The notes under the pieces: model-generated
The model's input: the letters and a program-made list of their open reading frames with translations, nothing else
What the model was told of the DNA's origin: nothing
The model's database searches: none
Translations under genes and position numbers: made by a program
Assembly (NCBI GenBank): GCA_905198475.1
Contig: CAJKCQ010000012.1
Coordinates: 1 to 45,787, forward strand
Reading direction: 5' to 3'
Length of the DNA stretch: 45,787 bases
From: an uncultured Sutterella sp.
Lineage (GTDB): Bacteria; Pseudomonadota; Gammaproteobacteria; Burkholderiales; Burkholderiaceae_F
Part shown: positions 15,953 to 24,372 of the stretch, piece after piece
Position numbering within the stretch: the first letter of the stretch is position 1
Layout: each line of letters starts with the position of its first letter

Positions 15953-16723
15953 TTAGTGCTTACCGCCGCAGCCGCAGCCTTCCTTCTTCTCTTCGGCGTG
16001 CTCGTGCGCATGGTCATGACCGCAGCAGCATTCGCCGTCCTTGTGCTCGTGGTGGTGGCCGCCACAGCCGCACTCTTCGTGCTCGTGGTGGTGGTCGTGG
16101 CCGCAGCAGCACTCGCCCTCGTCGTGGTCGTGATGGTGGTGGCCGCCGCACCCGCACCCTTCGTGCTCGTGGTGGTGGTCATGACCGCAGCAGCATTCGC
16201 CGTCCTCATGGTGGTGATGATGGTGATGGTGGCCGCAGCCGCAGGAATCGTCGTCGTGACAGCCGCAGCCGCACCCGCCGCCATGGACTTCACGGAACTG
16301 GATCGGGTCGAAGGGCGACTCGGCCTCGGTCACCTGCAGGCCGACCATCTCGAGCATCTTGGCGAGGTTCGGCAGCGGCAGGACCGCGAAGCCTTCCTCG
16401 ATCTGGGCGATGCGCACGCCGCGGTTGATGAGGGCGCCGGCGGCTTCGCGCAGCACGTTGAGGTCGCCCGTGACGTGAAGGACCTTCTCAACGGCCGGAC
16501 GGACGGCCCAGAAGGCGCCCTTGTCGTCGAGGAACACATCGTTCACTTCGACGGCGCGGAGCTGTTCGGCCGGAACGGCGAGCGTCACGTCGCCTTCGGG
16601 CGTGTGGATCGTTGCGGGGAGCTCGGCGCGTTCGGCCGAGGTGAGCGGCAGCGCGTGGGCGCGGTCGAGGACGGTCTGAGCCGGAGCAGCCTCGGCGGGC
16701 AGAAGCTTCGTAAGCGTGGTCAT
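15953..16723 (-). CDS. UreE-like metallochaperone with His/Cys-rich tandem-repeat tail
   Basis: 256 residues. Residues 1-146 have the UreE layout: an N-terminal beta-domain (about 24-85) and a ferredoxin-like domain with an INRG..IAQIEE segment in place of UreE GNRHxPLQI, then MLEMVGLQV...SPFDP, matching UreE LRQFGLxV...PFEP. The dimer-interface histidines of Klebsiella UreE (His96, His110, His112) appear replaced (Gly102 and Leu/Pro/Asn positions). Residues 147-256 contain 34 His and 20 Cys out of 110, built from three copies of GECCCGHDHxHEHE plus CGCGG units and a run of eight His (165-172). Known: UreE delivers Ni to urease and often has a His tail. No urease gene is in the window. Storage or buffering of Ni, Zn or Cu, or supply to another Ni enzyme, are inferences. 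It is transcribed in the same direction as alr-radA with its own gap of 156 bp, which holds TAAAAT as a possible -10. Confidence 0.75.
   Translation of the reverse strand: MTTLTKLLPAEAAPAQTVLDRAHALPLTSAERAELPATIHTPEGDVTLAVPAEQLRAVEVNDVFLDDKGAFWAVRPAVEKVLHVTGDLNVLREAAGALINRGVRIAQIEEGFAVLPLPNLAKMLEMVGLQVTEAESPFDPIQFREVHGGGCGCGCHDDDSCGCGHHHHHHHHEDGECCCGHDHHHEHEGCGCGGHHHHDHDEGECCCGHDHHHEHEECGCGGHHHEHKDGECCCGHDHAHEHAEEKKEGCGCGGKH
15962..16201 (-). repeat. Three tandem coding repeats in the His/Cys tail
   Basis: Three in-frame units of about 25-28 codons, each with GECCCGHD, an HxHEHE segment and a CGCGG module (residues 175-254). Stretches of near-identical DNA recur, for example the identical block around 16014-16040 and 16178-16204. 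This suggests growth by tandem duplication; it is not a CRISPR array. Confidence 0.8.
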
Positions 16724-16879
16724 GGTGCGTGAATCCTGATGAATCAGGGCCCGCTGCGGTGCGAACGGCCGCGGCGGACCCGAGCTGATGAAAACTTTTC
16801 TATTTTAAGGACTCGGGGCCGGGGCGCCCTACTCATTTGGAGCAAGAGGTTTCCTCAGGCCCTGTGCGCGGCGCGCGCC

Positions 16880-18265
16880 TCAGGGAAAGAGCGCCGCGAG
16901 CGCGTCGGAGAGCCGGTCCACGGCGACAACTTCGAGCCCCTCGACGGGCTGCTTCGGGGCGTTGGCGCGTGGAATGAGGGCTTTGGAGAATCCAAGCTTC
17001 GCCGCCTCCCTCAGGCGCTCCTGCCCGCGGGGCGCGGGGCGAATTTCGCCCGCCAGGCCCACTTCGCCGAAAACGACCAACCCGCGCTCGAGCGGGCGGT
17101 CGCGCCACGAGGAGCAGATCGCGGCGAGGACCGCGAGGTCCACCGCCGTCTCGGAGATCTTCACGCCGCCCACGGCGTTGATGAAGACGTCCTGATCAAA
17201 GAGCGCGACCCCGGCGTGGCGGTGCAGGACCGCGAGGAGCATCGCGAGGCGCTGATTGTCCACGCCGACGGCGAGCCGCCGCGGTGCGGGCGAATGGGTT
17301 TCGTCCACGAGCGCCTGAATTTCGACGAGTAGCGGCCGCGTGCCCTCCTGGGTGACGAGCACCGCGGACCCGGGGATGTTCGACTTGTATTCTGAGAGGA
17401 AGATCGCTGAGGGGTTGGTGACGCCCCTGAGCCCGTGGTCCGTCATCGCGAAGACGCCCAGTTCATTCACCGCGCCGAAGCGGTTCTTGAAGGCGCGCAC
17501 GAGGCGGAAGTTCGAATGGGTGTCGCCCTCGAAGTAGAGCACCGTGTCGACGATGTGCTCGAGGATGCGCGGGCCCGCGAGGGCGCCGTCCTTCGTGACG
17601 TGCCCGACGAAGAAGAGCGTCGAGCCCGAGGTCTTCGCGATGCGCGTAAGGCGCGCGGCGCACTCCCTCACCTGAGACACCGACCCCGGGGCGCTCTCGA
17701 GCGCCGCGGAGAAGAGCGTCTGAATGGAGTCGATCACGACGAATTCGGGGCGCTTCTCGCGGATCACCGCCTCGATGTGCTCGAGCTCGATTTCGCTCAT
17801 GAGCTGCAGGCCCGCAAGCGGGAGCTGCAGGCGCTGGGCGCGCAGCGCAATCTGCGACGCGCTCTCCTCGCCCGAGACGTAGACACACTTGAGGCCGCCC
17901 GCGACGAGCCGCGCCATCACCTGCAGGAGCAGCGTGGACTTGCCGATCCCGGGGTCGCCGCCGATCAGAGAGACGCCGCCCTTCACGAGCCCCCCGCCCA
18001 TCACGCGGTCGAATTCCGAGAGCCCGGTTGCGACGCGCGGCGCCTCCTCGGCCGAGACGTCGGCGAGGTCCTGGAGCGCCCCGGTGGTGTCCACGAAGCC
18101 GCGGCCCGCGCGAGCGTCCGAACCGTAGCGCGACTGCGTCGCGGTCGGAACCTTGAACTCCTGGAGCGTGTTCCAGGCGCGGCAGTGCGGGCACTGACCC
18201 TGCCACTTCACCGTCGTACCGCCGCACTCGGAGCAGACGAATTCGACGCGGTCGCGCTTGGCCAT
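16880..18265 (-). CDS. radA: DNA repair protein RadA/Sms
   Basis: 461-residue RecA-related ATPase and helicase promoting branch migration in recombination. Seen: N-terminal C4 zinc finger (CSECGG ... CPHC), Walker A GGDPGIGKST, the SGEES motif, the RadA signature KNRFGAVNE, and a C-terminal Lon-protease-like domain. Its ATG (18265) overlaps the alr stop in a TGATG arrangement, so the two genes are translationally coupled. Confidence 0.96.
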   Translation of the reverse strand: MAKRDRVEFVCSECGGTTVKWQGQCPHCRAWNTLQEFKVPTATQSRYGSDARAGRGFVDTTGALQDLADVSAEEAPRVATGLSEFDRVMGGGLVKGGVSLIGGDPGIGKSTLLLQVMARLVAGGLKCVYVSGEESASQIALRAQRLQLPLAGLQLMSEIELEHIEAVIREKRPEFVVIDSIQTLFSAALESAPGSVSQVRECAARLTRIAKTSGSTLFFVGHVTKDGALAGPRILEHIVDTVLYFEGDTHSNFRLVRAFKNRFGAVNELGVFAMTDHGLRGVTNPSAIFLSEYKSNIPGSAVLVTQEGTRPLLVEIQALVDETHSPAPRRLAVGVDNQRLAMLLAVLHRHAGVALFDQDVFINAVGGVKISETAVDLAVLAAICSSWRDRPLERGLVVFGEVGLAGEIRPAPRGQERLREAAKLGFSKALIPRANAPKQPVEGLEVVAVDRLSDALAALFP

Positions 18266-19356
18266 CAATCCGCCTCCTCGGAGAGGACGATCGGCACGCG
18301 GCGCGCGAGGGCGCAGATGAGTTCGTAGCCGATCGTGCCGCAGCAGGCGGCGACGCGGTTGACGGGCAGATGCCGCCCCCAGAGCTCGACGCGGCTGCCG
18401 AGCTTCGCGGCCGGCACGTCCGTGACGTCGATTTCGAGCATGTCCATCGAAACCGCGCCCGCAAGCGGCGCGGTCTGCCCCTCGACCCAGACGGGCGAGC
18501 CGTCGGGCATCGAGCGGGGGTAGCCGTCGGCGTAGCCGCAGGCGACGACCGCGATGCGCGAGGGGCGCTTTGCGGTCCAGCGCGAGCCGTAGCCCACGGA
18601 CTCGCCCGCGGGAATCTCCTGGATCGCGATGATCTTCGCCGTGAGAGTCATCGCCGGGATGATGCCGAGCTCTTCTGAGGAAACGTGGGCGTCGGGCGAA
18701 ACGCCGTAGAGCGCGACGCCCGCGCGCACCGCCTCGCCTCCGACCTCGGGGTGAAAGAGGATCGCGGCGGAATTGGCCATGCAGGCCGCGGCCGCGCCGC
18801 GCGCGAGCCGCCCCATGCGCGAGAGCTGGCGCTCCACGGAAACGGGCGACTCGGGGCTGTAGGTGGGCTCGGCGTTCGCGAAGTGCGTCACCACGTCCAT
18901 CACGCGCACGCCGGGAATGGCGGTGAGCTGGTCGTAGACGGTGTTCACCTCGACGGGAAGGAACCCGAGGCGGTTCATGCCGGAATTGACCTTGATGTGG
19001 CAGCGCACGTCCTTCACGCCGTGCTTCCTCAAAAGCTCGATCTGCCAGGGCGAGTGAATCACCGTCTCGACCTTGAGCTCCTGCATGGGCTCGATGTCCG
19101 ATTCGTCGAAGAAGCCTTCGAGAAGCAGCAGGCGCTTGGCCCAGCGGCAGCGGCGTGCGAGCTCCGCGTCCGAGAGGTCGATGAGCGCGAGGCCGTCGGC
19201 GTCGGCGAAGGCCGTGACGGCGTTTTCCAGCCCGTGGCCGTAGGCGTTCGCCTTCACGACCGCCCAGACGGCGCGGCCCGCGGCCTTTTGACGCATCACG
19301 CCGAGATTGTGGCGCAGGGCATTGAGATCGATTTCAGCAAATATGGGACGCGGCAT
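18265..19356 (-). CDS. alr: Alanine racemase
   Basis: 363-residue PLP enzyme that makes D-alanine for peptidoglycan. Seen: PLP-lysine motif AVVKANAYGHG near residue 35, the second-base tyrosine region in AGVALYGVSP, and the C-terminal beta-domain. The ATG at 19356 gives MPRPIFAEIDLNALRHN, the normal N-terminus; longer readings run into low-quality sequence. It is coupled to radA and divergent from lplT, an arrangement seen in Burkholderiales. Confidence 0.96.
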   Translation of the reverse strand: MPRPIFAEIDLNALRHNLGVMRQKAAGRAVWAVVKANAYGHGLENAVTAFADADGLALIDLSDAELARRCRWAKRLLLLEGFFDESDIEPMQELKVETVIHSPWQIELLRKHGVKDVRCHIKVNSGMNRLGFLPVEVNTVYDQLTAIPGVRVMDVVTHFANAEPTYSPESPVSVERQLSRMGRLARGAAAACMANSAAILFHPEVGGEAVRAGVALYGVSPDAHVSSEELGIIPAMTLTAKIIAIQEIPAGESVGYGSRWTAKRPSRIAVVACGYADGYPRSMPDGSPVWVEGQTAPLAGAVSMDMLEIDVTDVPAAKLGSRVELWGRHLPVNRVAACCGTIGYELICALARRVPIVLSEEAD

Positions 19357-19637
19357 GGGCCGACTCGGCTCCGTGAATGGGTTGAGGAAGGGGGTGCGGC
19401 GAACGGCAGGGGTCCGCGCGCGGCCGAAGAGATGAATTTTCGCACCTTGCGGGCTTGCGGATGGCCGCGCCGTCTGCAACGGTCTGTATCCTGCCGAAGA
19501 CGTAGTCCGAAGGGCTGCGGCGGGACCTCAGGAGCGGCTCGGCGCCGGTTTGATAGACTTCCGGCCGGAATTCGAACGTCTTCCGGCCGCACTCCCCGTG
19601 CGGCCTTCCCCACAACAACGACGGACTTTGTCTTCTG

Positions 19638-20954
19638 ATGCATCGCGGCTTCTACACCATCATGGCGGCGCAGTTTTTGTCCTCCATCGCGGACAACGCG
19701 CTTCTGATCGCGGCCATCGCGCTCCTCACGAGCCTCGGCGCCCCGGACTGGCAGACCCCGCTTCTGAAGCTCTTCTTCGTCGTGAGCTACGTGCTCCTCG
19801 CCGCCTGGGTGGGCATCTTCGCCGACTCGATGCCCAAGGGCCGGGTGATGTTCCTCACGAACGCCCTGAAGGCGCTCGGGTGCCTGCTGATGCTCTTCGG
19901 CGGCCATCCGCTCCTCGCCTACGCAATCGTCGGCATCGGGGCGGCCGCCTATTCGCCCGCGAAGTACGGCATCCTCACCGAACTCCTTCCGCCCGAGAAG
20001 CTCGTCATCGCAAACGGCTGGATCGAAGGCCTCACGGTGGGCTCGATCATCCTCGGCGTCGTCCTGGGCGGCGTGCTCATCAAGCCCGAAGTCGCGCAGC
20101 CGATCCTCAACGCCTTCTCGCTCGACGCGATCGGGCTCCACTCCTTCGCCGAAGGCGCGATCTTCGCGATCACCTTCGTCTACGTCGCCGCCTCGCTCGT
20201 CAACCTCGCGATTCCCGACACGGGCGCGCGCTATCCGAAGCAGAAGTTCGACCCCTACGACTCGATCCGCGGATTCCTCAAGTCCTGCACGCTCCTTTGG
20301 CACGACCGCCTCGGGCAGATCTCGCTCTGCGTGACGACGCTCTTCTGGGGCGCGGGCGCGGTGCTGCAGTTCCTCGTCCTCAAGTGGTGCGACCACGCGC
20401 TCGGCATGAACCTCTCCCAAGGCGCCGTGATGCAGGCGGTCGTGAGCCTCGGCATCGCCGTTGGCGCGGTGCTCGCCGCCGCCCGCGTGCCGCTCAAGGA
20501 CTCTCTGAAGGTCCTCCCGATGGGGATCATCATGGGGTTCCTCGTCACCGCGATGGCCTTCTACACGCGCGACGCCGCGCCTGCGGGCGGCATCGCGCTC
20601 TTCGGGTTCGAGCTCTCCTGGGCGACCCTCATCGCCGCCGTCGGCATGATCGCCGTAGGCATCTGCGCGGGCTACTTCGTCGTGCCGATGAACGCCCTTC
20701 TGCAGCACCGCGGGCACGTCCTCATGAGCGCCGGACGCTCGATCGCCGTGCAGAACTTCAACGAGAACCTCTCGATCCTCACGATGTTGGGCGTCTACGC
20801 GCTCCTCATCAAGTTCGACCTCTCGGTCCCCGCGACGATGATCCTCTTCGGCGCCTTCGTGATGGTCTCGATGACCCTTGTGATCGTCAAGCACCTGCGC
20901 AACCAGAAGGAGTTCGACAGCACGCACCTGATCGGCGAAGAGAAACGCCACTGA
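19638..20954 (+). CDS. lplT: Lysophospholipid transporter LplT (MFS)
   Basis: 438-residue inner-membrane protein with about 12 hydrophobic segments, which flips lysophospholipids inward for re-acylation. Seen: FYTIMAAQFLSSIADNALL N-terminus, the GIFADSMPKGRVM loop after span 2, and the AAYSPAKYGILTELLPPEKL loop typical of LplT. The partner acyltransferase gene (aas) is not adjacent. No strong Shine-Dalgarno precedes the ATG at 19638. The 281-bp gap to alr should hold both promoters; none was recognised with confidence. Confidence 0.9.
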   Translation: MHRGFYTIMAAQFLSSIADNALLIAAIALLTSLGAPDWQTPLLKLFFVVSYVLLAAWVGIFADSMPKGRVMFLTNALKALGCLLMLFGGHPLLAYAIVGIGAAAYSPAKYGILTELLPPEKLVIANGWIEGLTVGSIILGVVLGGVLIKPEVAQPILNAFSLDAIGLHSFAEGAIFAITFVYVAASLVNLAIPDTGARYPKQKFDPYDSIRGFLKSCTLLWHDRLGQISLCVTTLFWGAGAVLQFLVLKWCDHALGMNLSQGAVMQAVVSLGIAVGAVLAAARVPLKDSLKVLPMGIIMGFLVTAMAFYTRDAAPAGGIALFGFELSWATLIAAVGMIAVGICAGYFVVPMNALLQHRGHVLMSAGRSIAVQNFNENLSILTMLGVYALLIKFDLSVPATMILFGAFVMVSMTLVIVKHLRNQKEFDSTHLIGEEKRH

Positions 20955-20976
20955 TCCCGTCGGCGCACCGTCCGAG

Positions 20977-21016
20977 AAAACGCCCCGCAGCCGGAAAAAA
21001 CGGCGCGGGGCGTTTT
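20977..21016. terminator. Bidirectional terminator lplT / sbcC
   Basis: AAAACGCCCCGC pairs with GCGGGGCGTTTT, with an inner GCCG/CGGC stem and an A-rich loop. It is flanked by A- and T-runs and lies between two convergent genes. Confidence 0.88.
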
Positions 21017-21052
21017 GCTTGTGGTGCGGCTCGGAGCGGCGGACCCGGCTGA

Positions 21053-23014
21053 TCAGGCCTCCGCGATCCGCCGCACGCCCGGGCCCGTGAGGTCGGAGGC
21101 CCCGGAGACGCCGCGCGGGTGCACCTCGATCCGCACGGGGATGCGTTCGCGCACGGGACCGACGTGGCTGATGAGGCCGATCAGTTTTCCCGAGCTCTGC
21201 TGGAGCATCTCGAGCGCGGTGAGGGCCCGCTCGAGCGACTGCGGGTCGAGGGACCCGAAGCCTTCATCAAGAAAGAGCGTATCGACCCGCATGCGCTTCG
21301 TGCTGATCCGCGAGAGGGCGAGCGCGAGCGCGAGCGACACCATGAAGGTTTCGCCCCCCGAGAGGTTGAAGGACGTGCGCTCAATCCCGGCCATCAGCTG
21401 GTCGCGCACGGCGAGGTCGAGCCCTTCGTCGCCCGACGCGATGAGTTCGTACCGGCTCCCCATCTGACCGAGGACGGCGTTCGCCTGCTCGAGCAGAAGC
21501 GCAAAGGTGAGGCGCTGCGCGGCCTTCCGGAAGCGCTTGCCGTCGGCCGAACCGATCAGGGCCGAGAGCCGCCCCCAACGGTCGGCGGCGATGCGCCGGC
21601 GCTCGAGCTCGACCCGGGCCTCGGCGGACTGCCGGCGGCGCTCGTCGTCGGCCTCTCGGCGGGCGGCGAGCGCGCCCTTTCTTTCGGCCGCCGCGTCCGC
21701 TTCGGCACGGGCTTTTTGAGCGGCCGCATCGAGCTCCTCCACGGGCGCGTCGCGCCGCGGAGCTTCGAGAAGCTTCGCGAGAACGCCCGCCGTGCCCTCC
21801 ACCTCGCGCTCGGCCGCGGCAAGCGCCCTTTCATGCGCGCTGAGGCGGCTGCGGCCTGAAGCGATGAATTCCGCGGGGCGTTCAGCCGCGAGCACCTCGT
21901 CCTCACTCGAAAACCCTGCGGCGGCGAGGAGCGCCGTGAAGGCCTCAGCCGCGTCGGTCATGCGGCGGGCGAAGTCGTCCGCAGCCTTCTTCTCCGCCTC
22001 GGCCTTGGCGGCGTGGGACTCCTTCGCCTTGGCGAACTCCGCCGCACCTGCATCCGCCTGCCGGCGCAGGAGCGCCGCGGCCTCGAGCGCCCGGTCGAGC
22101 GTCGCGCGTTCGCTCTTCGCGTCGCGGGCGCCCCATTCGCGGGCGCGCTCGCTGCGGGCTTCGGCGAGCGCCGTCATCGCGGCCTTGTCCTTCTCCTTGG
22201 CGCGCCGGGCGGATTCGTCGGCGGCCGCAAGGGCGGTCTTCGCGGCCTCCATGCGGGCGCGCAGCCCCTCGAGCGCCTTCTCCGACTTCTGAATCTCGAG
22301 CACCGCCGCGACGCGCTTGTCCGCACGCGCCCTCAGGTCCGTGAGCAGATCGAGGAGTTCGGCGTCGGTCCCGGGCGCGGCGCCCTCCGGAACGAAGGGC
22401 GCGACGGCGTCGATGAGCGCGCGGCGCGCCTCGTTCCATTCGCCTTCGAGCTGCACGCTCTGCTTCTTCGCCCGCTGCCAGAGGCCGCGCTGGGTGTTGA
22501 GCCGCCCCTCCGCGTCCGCGGCGGCGGTGCGCTTCCCGCCCGCATTGCGCTCGGCCGCGGTGAGCGCGCGGTTTGCGTCGTCCAAGGCCTTCGCCGCGCG
22601 GCCCGCGGAGACGGACCACGCTTCAACCTCTCCGAGGGCGCTGCGGAAGCGCTCGAGGAGCGCCGCGTCCACCGTCCCATGGAGCTCCGCGTAGAGGCCC
22701 TTCAGGCGATCGACCCGGGCCGTGAGGCGTGCGGCCGCAGACTGCGCCCCCGCGCCCGTTTCGCCCGCAAGCGCCTGCAGGCACTCGAGGCATTCAAGGA
22801 GCCACTCAGCCGCCCAGAGGCGGCCGGCGAGTTCGCGCGTCTGCGCGATCTGCCGCTCGACCGAAGTCCCCGCGGCGGCGATTTTCTGCGCGCGCTCGGC
22901 CTGCGCCTGCGCGCTCTCGGCGGCGGCACGCGCCTTCTCTGCGGCGTCGAGCTCCTGATCGGCCTTCGCTTTGGTGGCCTTCAGGGCGGCGCCGTCCTTC
23001 TCCACGACGGCCAC
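21053..23014 (-). CDS. sbcC: SbcC exonuclease subunit, C-terminal part (separate frame)
   Basis: 653 codons from a GTG at 23014. It continues the SbcC coiled coil and ends with the second half of the ABC ATPase: signature FNLSGGETFMVSLALALAL, Walker B DTLFLDEGFGSLD, and the switch His in LISHVG. The family zinc-hook CPxC was not found; the only CxxC is CLEC at about residue 75-78. The frame is +1 relative to the N-terminal part, whose TGA stop lies one base upstream of this GTG. It could be a frameshifted gene, two polypeptides made by coupled re-initiation, a programmed frameshift, or a sequencing error. Confidence 0.85.
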   Translation of the reverse strand: MAVVEKDGAALKATKAKADQELDAAEKARAAAESAQAQAERAQKIAAAGTSVERQIAQTRELAGRLWAAEWLLECLECLQALAGETGAGAQSAAARLTARVDRLKGLYAELHGTVDAALLERFRSALGEVEAWSVSAGRAAKALDDANRALTAAERNAGGKRTAAADAEGRLNTQRGLWQRAKKQSVQLEGEWNEARRALIDAVAPFVPEGAAPGTDAELLDLLTDLRARADKRVAAVLEIQKSEKALEGLRARMEAAKTALAAADESARRAKEKDKAAMTALAEARSERAREWGARDAKSERATLDRALEAAALLRRQADAGAAEFAKAKESHAAKAEAEKKAADDFARRMTDAAEAFTALLAAAGFSSEDEVLAAERPAEFIASGRSRLSAHERALAAAEREVEGTAGVLAKLLEAPRRDAPVEELDAAAQKARAEADAAAERKGALAARREADDERRRQSAEARVELERRRIAADRWGRLSALIGSADGKRFRKAAQRLTFALLLEQANAVLGQMGSRYELIASGDEGLDLAVRDQLMAGIERTSFNLSGGETFMVSLALALALSRISTKRMRVDTLFLDEGFGSLDPQSLERALTALEMLQQSSGKLIGLISHVGPVRERIPVRIEVHPRGVSGASDLTGPGVRRIAEA

Positions 23015-23015
23015 C

Positions 23016-24368
23016 TCACGGACGGCGCCTCATCTGGCGCGCGAGCTCCTCCAAGGCCGCGATCCGTTCGGGCAGCGCCTCATCGCCCGCGTGCGCGGCG
23101 AGCTCGGACTTCCGGGCGGCGAGCGCCGCGCCGGCGTCGGCCGCGGTCTTCTCGGCGCGCGCGAGCTCAGCCCCGCGCCTGCGCCCTTCCTCTTCGGCCT
23201 GACGACGGGCGTCGGCCGCCATCTTCGCCGAGGCGGCGAGCACCTCGATGCGGCGGTCGGCGGCCTCCATCTTCTCGAACTCAGGGAGCGCCGCGGTGCG
23301 CTGCGCGCGGGCGGCCTCTTCGGCGGCGGCCGCTTCGAGGGCGTTCTTCTCCGCGGCCGCGAGCTTTTCGCCCGCAGCCTTCGCGGCGGCCTCCTCGAGG
23401 GCGCAGACGGTGCGGTGCTTCGCCTCGTCGTCGCGCGCGACGTCGCGCTCCCTGCGTTTCTGCGCGGGAGCGGCCGCCTTGACGGCACGGTCGACTTCGA
23501 GCCGCAGGCGCTCGACCATCGGCGCCTCCTTCTTCACTTCGTCGAGGCCGCGCCTCGCGCGTTCGTCGCGCCCGCGCGCCTCGAGGACGTTCTTCATCCA
23601 CGCGAGGTCGGCTTCGGCCTCGGTGCGGGCGCGCTGCGCCTCGGCCGCAGCGGCGTCGGCGGCCTGCGCTTCCTTGTCGAGCGCCGCGCGCTCCTCTTCG
23701 GTGAGGGGCGCCGCGCTCTCGAGCTGCGCGACGAGGCGTTCAACCGCAGCGCGCTCGGCGCCTGCGCGTTCGTAGACCATCCGCCCGATCCGGGCGTAGA
23801 TCCCCGTGCCGGTGATGTTCTCGAGAATCTGCGCGCGCTCGTCGCCCTTGGCGCGCAGCAGCTCCGCAAAGGCGCCCTGCGCGAGGAGGGCGCTCCGCGT
23901 GAAGGCGTTGAAGTCGAGCCCGAGAAGGCGCTTCATCTCCGACTCCCAGGCGGTCTTCTTGGTGGCGACGACTTCGCCTTCGGCCGCCTGCGCGTCGGGA
24001 AGGCGCGCGAGCTCCACCTCCTCGACGAGCGTGCCGCGCCCCTTGTTGCGGTACCGGCTCGACCAGGTCGAGCGCCAGAAGACGCCGCGGCACTCGAAGA
24101 GCGCCGTCGCGGAGCACCGCGTCGAGTTCTTCGTCATCACCATGCACGTGCCGTCGGTCTTCTTCGCCGTCGTGGTGCGCGCCCGCATGCGGGGCGTCTC
24201 ACCGAAGAGCGCGAGCGTCACCGCGTCGAGGATCGACGTCTTGCCGCTCCCCGTCGGCCCCGTAATCGCGAAGATCCCCGAGCTGCGGTACGCGGCGTCC
24301 GTGAAGTCGATTTCGTGAACGCCCTTGAGGGAGTTGATGTTTTCAATTCTGAGTTTCAAAAGGCGCAT
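23016..24368 (-). CDS. sbcC: SbcC exonuclease subunit, N-terminal part (separate frame)
   Basis: 450 codons. It encodes the N-terminal ABC half: MRLLKLRIENINSLKG, Walker A GPTGSGKTSILDA, and the Q-loop region (RSALLAQGAFAELLRA), then a long Ala/Glu/Arg-rich coiled coil. It ends in ...ARQMRRRP at a CCG-TGA. Together the two parts give about 1,100 residues, close to full-length SbcC (E. coli 1,048), and the coiled coil continues directly into the second frame. SbcCD is an ATP-dependent nuclease that opens DNA hairpins and processes blocked ends. It starts 4 bp after the sbcD stop, with AGGAGTGAGG upstream. Confidence 0.85.
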   Translation of the reverse strand: MRLLKLRIENINSLKGVHEIDFTDAAYRSSGIFAITGPTGSGKTSILDAVTLALFGETPRMRARTTTAKKTDGTCMVMTKNSTRCSATALFECRGVFWRSTWSSRYRNKGRGTLVEEVELARLPDAQAAEGEVVATKKTAWESEMKRLLGLDFNAFTRSALLAQGAFAELLRAKGDERAQILENITGTGIYARIGRMVYERAGAERAAVERLVAQLESAAPLTEEERAALDKEAQAADAAAAEAQRARTEAEADLAWMKNVLEARGRDERARRGLDEVKKEAPMVERLRLEVDRAVKAAAPAQKRRERDVARDDEAKHRTVCALEEAAAKAAGEKLAAAEKNALEAAAAEEAARAQRTAALPEFEKMEAADRRIEVLAASAKMAADARRQAEEEGRRRGAELARAEKTAADAGAALAARKSELAAHAGDEALPERIAALEELARQMRRRP

Positions 24369-24372
24369 TTCC

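Noticed and set aside
15962..16201. CRISPR-like or satellite repeat
   Set aside because: The repeats are in frame, encode His/Cys modules, and have no unique spacers. They are coding repeats.
15953..16723. SlyD (FKBP-type isomerase with a His/Cys tail)
   Set aside because: The N-terminal 146 residues lack an FKBP domain and instead follow the UreE layout.
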